In this document: in pieces, positions 15,362-24,196 of the stretch
Numbering within the stretch: position 1 is the first letter of the stretch
How the letters are laid out: every line of letters starts with the position of its first letter
Source: Elusimicrobiota bacterium
GTDB taxonomy: Bacteria > CG03 > SLGR01 > JAFGSA01
Assembly: GCA_016934855.1 (NCBI GenBank)
Contig: JAFGSA010000013.1
Location: forward strand, 1-58,036
Length of the DNA: 58,036 bases
Reading direction: 5' to 3'
The notes under the pieces: generated by a model
Database searches by the model: none
What the model was told of the DNA's origin: nothing
The model's input: only the letters and a program-made list of their open reading frames with translations
Program-made: the position numbers and the translations under genes

Positions 15362-16183
15362 ATGAAGACAGCTTTGTATTATTTCTCGGGGACCGGGAAC
15401 ACCCTCAGCGTAGCCAGGAGACTGGCGCGCGAACTGGGAGATACCGATATTATACCCATAGCCAGGACGCTGAACGTGGGCATAGACGATGACACCGATG
15501 CCATAGGGATACTGTCTCCCGTATACTGCATGGACCTTCCGTGGACGGTGCGCCAGTTCATCACTACTTTACCCCGTTTCCGGGACAAGTACTATTTTTT
15601 CATATTTACCTGCGGAACGATGCCGGGAGGCATAGTCAACAGGGCCGTGGATATATTCGATCTGAAGAAGATGAAAACATCCGCGGCTTACGTGATCCCG
15701 ATGCCCGGAAACGTGATGACGATGTACGATGAATGGGAAAGGGAAAGACAGCTGGAGCTCTTCAGGAAAGCAGGCGAAAAGATAAAATACATCGCGGAAG
15801 TGGTAAAGAACAGGAAAGACGATGTTCTTGAAAAACAGGGCCGCTTCAGATACATGCTGTCCAGGATCTTGAGCTGGCTCTCCAAGAGGGTTCTATTCGG
15901 AAAATTCGACAAGAAGTTCTGGGTAGACGACAAATGCAACAACTGCATGCTCTGCGGCAGGGTCTGCACTACGGGAAATATAATAATGGCTTACGGAAAG
16001 CCGACATGGCAGAACGGCAAGTGCGAGCGGTGCCTGGCCTGCCTGAACTGGTGTCCCGAACACGCAATACAGTACGGTAAAAAGACCGCCGTCCGCGGAA
16101 GGTATACCCACCCCGATATCGACATAGAAGACATGCTGGATTCGTTCCCTAAAAAATTCGAGAACGAGAAAAGGTATGTCTGA
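15362..16183 (+). CDS. EFR1-type flavodoxin-ferredoxin fusion
   Basis: The 273-residue protein is of the EFR1 (archaeal-type flavodoxin plus ferredoxin) family. The flavodoxin domain begins YYFSGTGNT (FMN phosphate loop, about 6-14) and runs to about 165. A C-terminal ferredoxin part has two cysteine clusters (CNNCMLCGRVC and CERCLACLNWCP). It likely moves electrons between low-potential partners in the cytoplasm. It has no visible ribosome site and is 72 nt from the locus upstream, so it may have its own promoter. Confidence 0.9.
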   Translation: MKTALYYFSGTGNTLSVARRLARELGDTDIIPIARTLNVGIDDDTDAIGILSPVYCMDLPWTVRQFITTLPRFRDKYYFFIFTCGTMPGGIVNRAVDIFDLKKMKTSAAYVIPMPGNVMTMYDEWERERQLELFRKAGEKIKYIAEVVKNRKDDVLEKQGRFRYMLSRILSWLSKRVLFGKFDKKFWVDDKCNNCMLCGRVCTTGNIIMAYGKPTWQNGKCERCLACLNWCPEHAIQYGKKTAVRGRYTHPDIDIEDMLDSFPKKFENEKRYV

Positions 16184-16297
16184 CAGTGACCCGAAACACG
16201 GGTATATCGACATCCGCGCTAGTCAGAAAATATAAGCTCAAATGCGTCAGTAAGATGTTATTGTGTGACTGACTGTATACCTGTAGTTTAGGCCGGA

Positions 16298-16771
16298 CTA
16301 TTTAACAGCTTCCGGGACCTTTACCGGCTCCAGCTCGGGTATTTCGGGTGTCTCCGGAGGCTTCGTGTTGTCTATGACTGCCGGCGCCGCCGGGGGTTTC
16401 GGGATCTCGACCTTGGGCGTTTCCGGGACTTTCTGGACCTGGGCCGCCTTATCGGTTTTCGGCGCTTCCGGGACAGCATCCGCCGGGTTTTCTATTACTT
16501 CAACCTCTGGTATTTCTACCTCGTCTTCGGCAGTGCCGGCCAATTCCACCTGGCCCGCCGAAGAGCCGGGCTGCGTCTGGTCCACCTGCTTGAGAAGGGT
16601 CGGGTCTACGAGCGGATTATTGAAATCAGCGGATTGTGTGACTGCCTGCTCTACTGAGATCATGTCATCCGTGTTCCTCTCGTGAGGCGGTTTGTCGAGC
16701 GCCAGGGAAAAACTGCATAAAAGCAGAAGCGCCGCCGTGACCTGTAAAGCGATCATAATATTTTTCCTCAT
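16298..16771 (-). CDS. Secreted Pro/Glu/Lys-rich hypothetical protein
   Basis: The start at 16771 is set by the ribosome site GGAAGGAATAAAATG. The 157-residue product has an N-terminal signal peptide (MRKNIMIALQ, then a Leu-rich core, cleaved near residue 24) and a low-complexity region rich in PE, PK and VPE-type steps (about 85-157). It is likely an extended periplasmic or wall-spanning segment without a globular domain. No family is recognised. The gene is convergent with the one at 15362 and divergent from 17026. Confidence 0.7.
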   Translation of the reverse strand: MRKNIMIALQVTAALLLLCSFSLALDKPPHERNTDDMISVEQAVTQSADFNNPLVDPTLLKQVDQTQPGSSAGQVELAGTAEDEVEIPEVEVIENPADAVPEAPKTDKAAQVQKVPETPKVEIPKPPAAPAVIDNTKPPETPEIPELEPVKVPEAVK

Positions 16772-16908
16772 TTTATTCCTTCCTTTTATTATTATGTCAA
16801 GATATACCCATAATAACAATACCGCATAAGTGTAAAATTATAAGGAATTACGTGTAAAAATACTGTAAATCCCGGGAGCGGATTTGTTTAAATAGGTTTA
16901 AAAAGTTG

Positions 16909-16914
16909 TATAAT
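16909..16914 (+). promoter_or_regulatory. Possible -10 element TATAAT
   Basis: A consensus TATAAT lies 50 nt before the small ORF at 16964 and 112 nt before the 17026 gene. The best -35 is TTGTTT (16884-16889), but the spacing of 19 is long, so the promoter is only likely. Confidence 0.4.
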
Positions 16915-16963
16915 GATATGAAATCCCGGATTAAGAAAAAGAAAATCCGGAAGGAAAAACAAA

Positions 16964-17047
16964 ATGACAGACAGGATTGACGAAAAGATGACGATTGTCA
17001 GGGCGGAATCCCGGACAGGACAACTATGGATATGGAATATAATATAA
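16964..17047 (+). CDS. Possible 27-residue leader ORF
   Basis: An ATG behind the purine stretch GGAAGGAAAAAC opens a 27-codon frame that overlaps the start of the next gene in another frame (its stop lies 22 nt inside it). The peptide has no recognisable motif. The position suggests translational coupling with the 17026 gene, or simply a chance ORF. Confidence 0.25.
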   Translation: MTDRIDEKMTIVRAESRTGQLWIWNII

Positions 17048-17415
17048 CATGTTCCGGCCCATCCGGCCTGTTCGTAGTAAAGACCGTCGGCTCCATGACA
17101 GGCGCCGGGTTAATAAGGATGGCGGAGAGTATACTGAGCCACCAGAGATGGATTAAGGACAGCAGCGTGGTTTTCGACAACAGGGAGCTGGATTTCAGCG
17201 CGGCTACTTTGGCCGATCTCGAAGAGATAAGAAAATTTCATAAAAAAAACGACAGCAGGATAGGATGCGGAAAATCGGCCATAGTGCTGGGCGAAGGGAT
17301 GGCAGCTAAATGGAGCGCGCTCTGGGCGCAGGGGGAGAAGGCCGATGTCAAGAATATGGTGCTCGTGTTTGAAGATTTCGACAAGGCACTGAACTGGATA
17401 CAGCCCGCGGCATGA
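17026..17415 (+). CDS. STAS/SpoIIAA-like small protein (tentative)
   Basis: A 129-residue soluble protein of alternating beta strands and helices (strand GLFVVKTVGSMTG, helix, strand SSVVFDNRELDF, helix, strand SAIVLGEG, helix, strand NMVLVFEDFD). This order resembles SpoIIAA/STAS-like domains that respond to regulatory or membrane partners. No catalytic residues stand out. It overlaps the next gene, a secreted glycosidase-like protein, by ATGA. The family assignment is tentative. Confidence 0.55.
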   Translation: MDMEYNITCSGPSGLFVVKTVGSMTGAGLIRMAESILSHQRWIKDSSVVFDNRELDFSAATLADLEEIRKFHKKNDSRIGCGKSAIVLGEGMAAKWSALWAQGEKADVKNMVLVFEDFDKALNWIQPAA

Positions 17416-18449
17416 ACGGGAGGCTGGTATTATCGGTATTCATGCTGGCTGCCGCAGGCACCAGCCACGCGGGACTGCATGTGGGGATGGTCAGCGCGGT
17501 AAAGAAAAAAGCGAAAGAACTCAGGGACGAAAAGACATCGGTCGAACGCAAGGATTACAGGCAGGATATGAGGGATTTCGTGAAAAAAATTTCCGATTAC
17601 TCTAGAAACCTGGACGGAGATTTCATCGTCATACCTCAGAACGGTCAGGAACTCGTCACGCTCGACGGTACAGAAACGGGCCGGCCCGCTGCAAAATACC
17701 TGGGCGCGATAGACGGCGTGGGAAGAGAAGACCTCTTTTACGGGTACGAAAAAGACAACAGTCCCACTGACGAAGAAGATACCGAATACATGAAGGCGTT
17801 TCTGGATGTAGCCGAAGAGAACGGGCTGACGATACTGGTTACGGATTACTGTTCGGATAAATCTTCCGTTCTGCGTTCGTACGAAGAGAACGGGGAATCC
17901 GGATATATATCTTTTGCGGCGGACAGCAGGGAGCTTGACGGTATACCCGGTTACCCCGAAGCGCCTTTTAACTCCAACGACGACGATATAAAAGATCTTG
18001 CGGATGCGGAAAACTTCCTGTATCTGCTCAACCCCGATTCGTACGGCTCAAAAGGAGATTTCCTGAGAGACCTGAGAGCGACCGATTACGATATACTTAT
18101 AATAGACCTTTACTTTCAGGGAGAAGATATACTGACGGCTTCCGACGTCCGTTCGCTCAAGAAAAAAGATAACGGTTCGGACAGGCTCGTGATAGCGTAT
18201 ATGAGTATAGGAGAGGCTGAAGACTACCGCTATTACTGGGATGAGGACTGGAACGACCATCCGCCTTACTGGCTGTGCCGGGAGAACCCAGATTGGGTCG
18301 GCAACTATAAGGTCATGTATTGGGCGGACGAGTGGCAGGATATCATATGCGGCGGGGATGATTCTTACCTGGAAAGGATAATCGGAGCCGGATTCGACGG
18401 CGTGTACCTGGATATCATAGACGCTTTCGAGTACTTCGAGGAAAAGTAG
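17412..18449 (+). CDS. Secreted GH114-like putative glycosidase (TM1410/MJ1477 type)
   Basis: The 345-residue protein has a signal peptide (about 1-20, ending SHAG) and a TIM-barrel of the TM1410/GH114 endo-alpha-1,4-polygalactosaminidase group. The landmarks are IIDLYFQG, VIAYMSIGEAEDYRYYW, WVGNYKVMYW and GFDGVYLDIIDAFEYF, where the Glu in IGEAE and the Asp in YLDIID are the likely catalytic acids. Some members cleave GalN-rich exopolysaccharide, so a role in the matrix or capsule is likely; the real substrate is unknown. It overlaps the STAS-like gene. Confidence 0.8.
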   Translation: MNGRLVLSVFMLAAAGTSHAGLHVGMVSAVKKKAKELRDEKTSVERKDYRQDMRDFVKKISDYSRNLDGDFIVIPQNGQELVTLDGTETGRPAAKYLGAIDGVGREDLFYGYEKDNSPTDEEDTEYMKAFLDVAEENGLTILVTDYCSDKSSVLRSYEENGESGYISFAADSRELDGIPGYPEAPFNSNDDDIKDLADAENFLYLLNPDSYGSKGDFLRDLRATDYDILIIDLYFQGEDILTASDVRSLKKKDNGSDRLVIAYMSIGEAEDYRYYWDEDWNDHPPYWLCRENPDWVGNYKVMYWADEWQDIICGGDDSYLERIIGAGFDGVYLDIIDAFEYFEEK

Positions 18450-18465
18450 CCCGCGGCATGCAGCG

Positions 18466-18819
18466 ATGAAAGAGGCGTATTCCCCTGTCAAAGGATATCT
18501 GCATAGAGCGGCCCGACCCGTACTGCTTTCCACGGCATCGTTCTGGTTCGTCTTTGCGCTCTTTTCCGGCTCCCCGGAAAAAGGCAGCGGCCTGAAAGGG
18601 GTTATACTCAACAGCCCCAATTCCTTTCCGTGGATGATGCTGATTGCCGTCATAATCCTGTCTAAGAGGTATCCGCGTATCTGCGGGCTGCTCATACTTG
18701 CTATGGGCATTGCGTCGGTATTTTTTTTCAGGACGTACAGGTATATCCCCGTGCTGTTTCTGGTCTCTATCCCTTTACTGGTCTTCGGCCCGGTAATAGC
18801 GCTGGGGGCGGGAAAATAA
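18466..18819 (+). CDS. Small integral membrane protein, unknown
   Basis: The 117-residue protein has about three to four hydrophobic segments (18-35, 56-66, 71-87, 93-113) with short loops and no known motif. It lies 16 nt after the glycosidase-like gene and 1 nt before the FAD dehydrogenase gene. The function is unknown. Confidence 0.65.
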   Translation: MKEAYSPVKGYLHRAARPVLLSTASFWFVFALFSGSPEKGSGLKGVILNSPNSFPWMMLIAVIILSKRYPRICGLLILAMGIASVFFFRTYRYIPVLFLVSIPLLVFGPVIALGAGK

Positions 18820-18820
18820 G

Positions 18821-20392
18821 ATGATAAAGATAAGAGAGATCAAGCTGGAGCTCGAAGAAGACGAGTCGCTTCTGGCGGAAAAAGTTTCCGCAATGACAGG
18901 GATACCGACCGGAGATATCCTGTCATTGAAGATAGTCAGGAAATCCGTAGATGCCCGGAAAGGGCATGTCTGTTTTTCATATACCCTGGAGATATCCGTG
19001 AGAAACGAAAAAGCGGTCACGGAGGGCAAGAATATAAGTATTATACCCGATCCTGCACCCGGGCCTTTTCCCCCGGGGGAAATAAAAAGAAAGCCGGATA
19101 TCGTTCCGGTGATAGTCGGGGCGGGTCCCGCCGGGCTCTTCGCGGCGCTGACTTACGTGCGCATGGGATACAGGCCGGTGATACTCGAAAGAGGGCAGGG
19201 ATTGGAAAAAAGAATAAAAGACGTGGACCGTTTCCGGTCTGAAGGCAAGTTCGACCCTGAATCCAATATCCATTTCGGGGCGGGAGGCGCGGGCACTTTT
19301 TCAGACGGCAAGCTTGCGACCGGGATAAAAGACCAGCTTTGCGGCCGCGTCCTGGAAGAGTTTGTAAGATTCGGAGCGCCGGAAGAGATATTGTATGTGA
19401 ATAAACCGCATATCGGCACCGACAATATAAGAAAAGTGGTAGGCAATATATGTTCTTACGTGACGGATAACGGCGGAGTTTTCCGGTTCGGGACGAAGGT
19501 GACCGGGCTGTCAATCGAAGAAGGAAGGATAACGGGTTTGTCATACGCCGCCGGTTCGATCGAGACGGATACGGTGATCCTTGCCGTTGGAAACTGCGCC
19601 AGGGATACCGTCAACATGCTCTTCGGGTCCGGCATAGAAATCAAGCAGAAGAATTTTGCCGTGGGTATAAGAATAGAGCATCCGCGCAGGGTGATAGACA
19701 CGGCCCAGTATAAGAGATACGCCGGGCATCCCAGGCTGGGCGCGGCCGATTATAAACTCGTCAGTCATTCGCCGAAGGCCAGGTCGGCTTATACGTTCTG
19801 CATGTGTCCCGGGGGTTACGTTGTGCCGGCCAGCTGTGAAGAGGGTACCGTGGCCACGAACGGCATGAGCGAGTACAAAAGAGACGCCGTTAATTCCAAC
19901 AGCGCCATAGTCGTCGGCGTGGGAAGCGATGACCTGGAAAGCCCTCATCCCCTGGCGGGAATAGAATACCAGAGAAAGCTGGAGCGGGCCGCTTTCGCGG
20001 CAGGCGGCTCGGATTACCGCGCACCGGTTCAGCTTGTCAGGGATTTTATGTCGGGAAAGCCTTCGGTCTCCATGGGATCCGTCATTCCGACATATATGCC
20101 GGGGTTTGTTCCGGATGATATCGGGTCATTTCTTCCCGGCGTAATAACGGCCGCTTTAAAAGAAGCCATAAGGTCGTTTTCCGGGAGGATAAGCGGGTTC
20201 ATGATGGGTGACGCGGTGATAACCGGCGTAGAGACGCAGACATCATCGCCTTTCAGGATAGTACGGGACGATGATCTAATGACGGCAATAAAGGGTTTGT
20301 ATGCCGCGGGAGAAGGTTCCGGATATGCCGGCGGTATAATGTCCTCGGCCGTAGACGGGATAAAAGCCGCGCTGGCCAGCGCGCGGGAATAA
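18821..20392 (+). CDS. FAD-dependent dehydrogenase (COG2509 type)
   Basis: The 523-residue protein starts with an 80-residue regulatory-like alpha/beta domain. An FAD-binding VGAGPAGLFAAL follows near residue 95, then IHFGAGGAGTFSDGKL, the family mark for COG2509, then PGGYVV and a late FAD motif GLYAAGEGSGYAGG, where a bound FAD is closed in. It is cytoplasmic, of unknown substrate, and related to HI0933-like flavoproteins. It is convergent with the minus-strand HAD gene, 3 nt away. Confidence 0.88.
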   Translation: MIKIREIKLELEEDESLLAEKVSAMTGIPTGDILSLKIVRKSVDARKGHVCFSYTLEISVRNEKAVTEGKNISIIPDPAPGPFPPGEIKRKPDIVPVIVGAGPAGLFAALTYVRMGYRPVILERGQGLEKRIKDVDRFRSEGKFDPESNIHFGAGGAGTFSDGKLATGIKDQLCGRVLEEFVRFGAPEEILYVNKPHIGTDNIRKVVGNICSYVTDNGGVFRFGTKVTGLSIEEGRITGLSYAAGSIETDTVILAVGNCARDTVNMLFGSGIEIKQKNFAVGIRIEHPRRVIDTAQYKRYAGHPRLGAADYKLVSHSPKARSAYTFCMCPGGYVVPASCEEGTVATNGMSEYKRDAVNSNSAIVVGVGSDDLESPHPLAGIEYQRKLERAAFAAGGSDYRAPVQLVRDFMSGKPSVSMGSVIPTYMPGFVPDDIGSFLPGVITAALKEAIRSFSGRISGFMMGDAVITGVETQTSSPFRIVRDDDLMTAIKGLYAAGEGSGYAGGIMSSAVDGIKAALASARE

Positions 20393-20395
20393 ACT

Positions 20396-21049
20396 CTACT
20401 CGCCCGAACTAATGTGTTTTATTTGCCTGTAGACTTCGGAGAAGTTCCTGGTAAGGCAGACGTAATCGGCTTTTGCGAGGTACTCCGGATCTGATGAATT
20501 GAACGCTATGGCGTAGCCGGAATTGTCCGCCATGGGGACGTCACCGCTGCCGTCGCCGACGCAGACCGTCTCCACTTTCTTAACCGAGAGTTTCTCCATG
20601 ACTTCCAGGAGTTTTTTACCTTTCTCGTCAAGTCCTATGTTCACCTGGACCTTCCCGGTAAGGAAGCCGTCGGAGGAATTCAGCCTGTTGGTTATTATTA
20701 TGTCCGCTCCCGTGTCCTTTTTTATAAGTTCGGCCATGTACTGCAGTCCCGTAGATATGAGCGCTACGGAGAACCCGTCTTTCTTGAGCTTCCTCAGGGT
20801 TTTTACGGCGTTTCTGGTGTAGAGCCTGCGGGTGAAGAGCCTGCGGACTTTTTTCTCGGGCGTGCCTTTCCATAGCGCGGCATCGAGTTCGCAGAACCTG
20901 CGGTAGTCTATCTGTCCCCGGAAGAACTGGTCCTGGTACTGCGCTGCCTGGTCGTTCCAGAGTCCGAATCTCTCGTGTATATACTGCCAGGAGCTTATAT
21001 GCTTTGTAAGAGTGCCGTCTATATCGAATACGGCCAGCCTGTATCTCAT
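20396..21049 (-). CDS. HAD-IB family phosphatase (SerB-like)
   Basis: The 217-residue protein has the HAD motifs DIDGT (D9, D11), LISTG (motif II), a Lys in the EKGKK segment and GDGSGDVPM (motif IV). The cap is an alpha-helical bundle between motifs I and II, as in phosphoserine phosphatase and related HAD-IB enzymes. The start is put at 21049, whose ATG overlaps the rlmN stop; an ATG at 21067 is possible. The substrate could be phosphoserine or another phosphomonoester. Confidence 0.85.
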   Translation of the reverse strand: MRYRLAVFDIDGTLTKHISSWQYIHERFGLWNDQAAQYQDQFFRGQIDYRRFCELDAALWKGTPEKKVRRLFTRRLYTRNAVKTLRKLKKDGFSVALISTGLQYMAELIKKDTGADIIITNRLNSSDGFLTGKVQVNIGLDEKGKKLLEVMEKLSVKKVETVCVGDGSGDVPMADNSGYAIAFNSSDPEYLAKADYVCLTRNFSEVYRQIKHISSGE

Positions 21050-22074
21050 TTTGTCCCCGCAAGGCATAACTGCCCGCAGGCAGCCATTATCTCGGATCCC
21101 CTGGATTCCCTCAGGGTGACTTTAGCGCCCGTTTCCCTTATCTTGCTTATGAATACGGATGCCCTGCTTGATGACGGGCGGCCGAAAGAGAGCCCCTTTA
21201 CGGGATTATAGAGTATAAGGTTTATCTTGGCGTTTATCTTTTTCGACGCCCTGGCCAGAGCGTACGCGTCTTTCGGAGCATCGTTCACGTTTTCCAGGAG
21301 CACGTATTCAAGCGTGACCAGCCGTCCGGTCTTCTTGAAATAATCGGAGCAGGATTCGTACAGCGCCGCAAGCGGGTATTTCCTGTTTACGGGAACAAGC
21401 CTGTTCCTTAAGTCGTCGCGCGCGGCATGCAGGGATACCGAGAGGTTTACCTTTATTCCGGAATCCATCAGCTTTTTTATGCCCGGGACCAGCCCGCAGG
21501 TGGAAAGAGTTATATTCCTTATACCTATGTTGAGCGCGTCCGGGCTGTTCATCAGCCCGATGGCTCTCAGTACATTATCATAGTTATCCAGCGGTTCGCC
21601 CATGCCCATAAAGACGTAATTTGTTATTTTCCTGTTCTCGGCCGTTTTTAAATAGAGCACCTGGTTTAGAATCTCGGCAGCCGACAGGTTTCTTATGAAA
21701 CCTTTCATGCCGCTGGCGCAGAAGGCGCATCTGAACCTGCATCCGACCTGGCTGGATACGCAGAGCGTATCCCTGTCGCCGGCGCGGATATGCACTGACT
21801 CTATAAACCGCGAATCGTCCAGGCGGTAGAGGTATTTGACGGTCTTGTCGGAAGAAGGTATCTTTTTCTCGCACCTGTCGAGCGCGGCTGTGTGGGCGGA
21901 TTTGATGTGCGCGCGTATGTCTTTTGAAAGGTTTGTCATATGGTCGAAGTCAAAAACACTTTTGCGGTACATCCATTCGAAGATCTGTTTCGCGCTGAAA
22001 GGCCTGGCTCCGATCCCGGCCAGCTCTTTTTCGAGTTCCTCCAGAGTCAGGTTCTTTATGTCCGTAACAGCCAT
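21046..22074 (-). CDS. rlmN: 23S rRNA (adenine2503-C2)-methyltransferase
   Basis: The 342-residue radical-SAM enzyme methylates A2503 of 23S rRNA and A37 of some tRNAs. Its CxxxCxxC cluster motif is CRFRCAFC. The catalytic cysteines are seen in AACGQLC near the C-terminus and in the LCVSSQVGC region. The N-terminal HhH-like domain is present. The start at 22074 (MAVTD) follows the apbE stop by 8 nt; an ATG at 22101 would overlap apbE. Length is normal for the family. Confidence 0.95.
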   Translation of the reverse strand: MAVTDIKNLTLEELEKELAGIGARPFSAKQIFEWMYRKSVFDFDHMTNLSKDIRAHIKSAHTAALDRCEKKIPSSDKTVKYLYRLDDSRFIESVHIRAGDRDTLCVSSQVGCRFRCAFCASGMKGFIRNLSAAEILNQVLYLKTAENRKITNYVFMGMGEPLDNYDNVLRAIGLMNSPDALNIGIRNITLSTCGLVPGIKKLMDSGIKVNLSVSLHAARDDLRNRLVPVNRKYPLAALYESCSDYFKKTGRLVTLEYVLLENVNDAPKDAYALARASKKINAKINLILYNPVKGLSFGRPSSSRASVFISKIRETGAKVTLRESRGSEIMAACGQLCLAGTK

Positions 22075-22082
22075 ATGGCCGC

Positions 22083-23102
22083 CTACCTTATCGCATGGCA
22101 TTTTTCGGCGTTCTCCGGCTTCAGGCAGGATTCGAGCGTTTGCGAATAGTATATGCTGCCGTCTTCGTCCACAAGTATTACCCTGAATTCAGGGCGGGTC
22201 TTAAGAAATTCGAGGATCTTTTCTTTTCCCATAATGAAAAACGCGGTTGCCCAGGCATCGGCCATGACGGGGTCGTGATGCACAACGGTCACGCTTATGA
22301 GCCCCCTTGCCGGGTATCCCGTGCGCGGGTCTATTATATGGTGATAGCGTATACCGTCCTCGAAAAAGAACCGTTCGTAATCGCCAGATGTGACAACGGC
22401 GGTGTCGCTGAGTTCAAGTATCCCTAGTATGCCTTCCTCCCGTGGGCTGCGTATTCCTATTTTCCATAACCTGTTTTTCGGCGATCCCATGGCATATATG
22501 TCGCCTCCCGCATCTATAAGGGCCGCGGTTACCCCGCGGAGCTTCAGTATCCTGGCCGCTTCTCTTACCGCGTATCCTTTGGCTATACCGCCAAGATCTA
22601 TCATGACCCCGGGGTCTTTTTTCTCCAGCGTATTCCTGTCGAACAGGAGTTTTCCGCGGCCGGTATTCTTCAAGGCTCGCTTGATATCTTCCATATCCGG
22701 GACTTTGGGCGTCTTGTCGTAAAAACCCCACAGGTCCAGAAGGGGGAAGACGGTTATATCAAAAGATCCGCCGCTCTTATCATATACTTCGAGAGAATCC
22801 TTTATTATATCGGTGACTTCCGGGTCATTTATGGGGGCGCCTTCGCGGTTGAACCTGTACACGCAGCTCGAGGGGTCGTGGATATTGAATTTGGACCCGA
22901 TCTCAATCATCCTGTCAAAAGCGGTATCCGCATATTTTAAGGCTTCCCCGCCGCCGGGTACCTGGATGGTACAGTAGGTATCGAGCAGGAACCTCGTCTG
23001 GCTGCGGATGGGTTCATCCGCGATGTATTTTCTGAATACATAGACCAGCGCGATGACAAGAAGCAGTATTACCGGTAAAAATTTCCTGATATTACGCGAC
23101 AT
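22083..23102 (-). CDS. apbE: FAD:protein FMN transferase, membrane-anchored
   Basis: The 339-residue protein has an N-terminal hydrophobic anchor (about 8-22) and then the ApbE fold: FDITVFPLLDLWGF, the DLGGIAKGYAV motif, DAGGDIYAMG, and HHIIDPRTGYPA with the conserved His-His/Asp-Pro-x-Thr-Gly. It flavinylates threonine residues of target proteins such as Rnf/Nqr subunits or FMN-binding domain proteins on the outer face of the membrane, using Mg2+ and FAD. No target is encoded nearby. It starts the apbE-rlmN-HAD operon. Confidence 0.93.
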   Translation of the reverse strand: MSRNIRKFLPVILLLVIALVYVFRKYIADEPIRSQTRFLLDTYCTIQVPGGGEALKYADTAFDRMIEIGSKFNIHDPSSCVYRFNREGAPINDPEVTDIIKDSLEVYDKSGGSFDITVFPLLDLWGFYDKTPKVPDMEDIKRALKNTGRGKLLFDRNTLEKKDPGVMIDLGGIAKGYAVREAARILKLRGVTAALIDAGGDIYAMGSPKNRLWKIGIRSPREEGILGILELSDTAVVTSGDYERFFFEDGIRYHHIIDPRTGYPARGLISVTVVHHDPVMADAWATAFFIMGKEKILEFLKTRPEFRVILVDEDGSIYYSQTLESCLKPENAEKCHAIR

Positions 23103-23187
23103 AAATCCTTATTTGTACTGGCATGCAAAAATATACATGGCTTTATTTCAGACATTATAATAGTTTTTCGCGAAATATAATATATAA

Positions 23188-23216
23188 GTGTCATAATCCG
23201 CGTAATTATGTATAAT
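23188..23216 (+). promoter_or_regulatory. Likely sigma-70 promoter for the lipoprotein gene
   Basis: GTGTCA (23188-23193), a 17-nt spacer and a consensus TATAAT (23211-23216) lie 42 nt before the start at 23259. The -35 is only four of six. Confidence 0.45.
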
Positions 23217-23258
23217 AAATCATGCGCTGCAGCATTGAGAGGTATCAAGGTATATATT

Positions 23259-23705
23259 ATGAGATGCGGCATTAGTCTGAAAATAATATTGTTCTTTATT
23301 CTCCCGGCGGTCTCGGGATGCCTGGCTGTCAGAGAAAGGCTTGAATATGAGCCTTGCAGCGTGCAGGATACGGGAGGGCTCGAAGTGTCTGCATTTATAG
23401 ATATGAGGGATAGGGATCCGAGGATCGTAGTTGACATCACGAACTGTTCAGAAAGGGATTATTTTATACGCAATGTTCTCTTATATTGTTCCGGCGGGGA
23501 AGTCGGCGTGAAGAGTTTCGAGGAGGAGGAAGGAGAGTTCCTTAAAATACCTCAGGGCGAACGGATGCAGGATATAGTGGATTATTTCAATTCCGTGTAC
23601 GACAGTCCTGATTTCATAGATTTCGTATGCTCGGGCGCTTCGGAAGTCAGGGTGGAAACAGTGTCGCAAAAGGAATTTTCCGCCCCGGTAGAGATAAGAG
23701 AGTAA
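23259..23705 (+). CDS. Small lipoprotein, unknown
   Basis: The 148-residue protein has a type II signal peptide: a hydrophobic core and the lipobox VSGC (C21). The start is taken at 23259, since the frame upstream adds only non-signal residues. The mature part is beta-rich and acidic with four more cysteines, which may form disulfides in the periplasm. No family is recognised. It is probably co-transcribed with the membrane gene 15 nt downstream. Confidence 0.65.
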   Translation: MRCGISLKIILFFILPAVSGCLAVRERLEYEPCSVQDTGGLEVSAFIDMRDRDPRIVVDITNCSERDYFIRNVLLYCSGGEVGVKSFEEEEGEFLKIPQGERMQDIVDYFNSVYDSPDFIDFVCSGASEVRVETVSQKEFSAPVEIRE

Positions 23706-23720
23706 ATAAGAGCCCGCAAT

Positions 23721-24143
23721 ATGCCTGTTTTCAGTCAGAAATGCAAGAGCTGCACGGAATACAAAAACTGCCGCGGTTCGTACCTGTCGTGGATTTTCTT
23801 TATAATAGGCCTCATAGCCACCGTTGCCGTCAGGCTTGTCACAGTGCTCATGCATATCGATCCCTTTTACGGTAAACTCTCCTGGTATGTCGGGGTCGGC
23901 GGGTTCTTTATCTTTTTTCTCTACATGTACGCCGTTATACGGAAAAGGTCGGAAGTCATATCCCGAAACATGCTTATAAAAAAGCTCGATGAGAAAGAAG
24001 GGCTGTCTGACGATGATTACGGCAGGATGAGGGAGATACTCTGCTCCCTGAGCTCCGGTAAGGAACGCATAAATTATATCTTCATCTTCGGGGTATCGGC
24101 TGTAGCTCTTCTGGTCGCTGTCTACCTGGACCTGCTGAAATAG
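23721..24143 (+). CDS. Small membrane protein with N-terminal Cys motif
   Basis: The 140-residue protein begins with CxxC-x5-C (CKSCTEYKNC, residues 8-17), perhaps a small metal site. TM segments follow at about 24-42, 52-70 and 118-135. The cytoplasmic loop carries a charged SHOCT-like helix (DEKEGLSDDDYGRMREIL). No known family is recognised. Confidence 0.65.
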   Translation: MPVFSQKCKSCTEYKNCRGSYLSWIFFIIGLIATVAVRLVTVLMHIDPFYGKLSWYVGVGGFFIFFLYMYAVIRKRSEVISRNMLIKKLDEKEGLSDDDYGRMREILCSLSSGKERINYIFIFGVSAVALLVAVYLDLLK

Positions 24144-24151
24144 CCCGACAG

Positions 24152-24186
24152 CAGGGGGCCCGGATACGGTGTATCCCGGCCCCCTG
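24152..24186. terminator. Strong hairpin between convergent genes
   Basis: CAGGGGGCC-C-GGATAC (24152-24167) pairs with GTATCC-C-GGCCCCCTG (24171-24186): a 15-bp stem with one C/C mismatch and a GGT loop. It lies between two convergent genes and can serve both directions, although the T-run is weak. Confidence 0.75.
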
Positions 24187-24196
24187 TTCCGTCTCG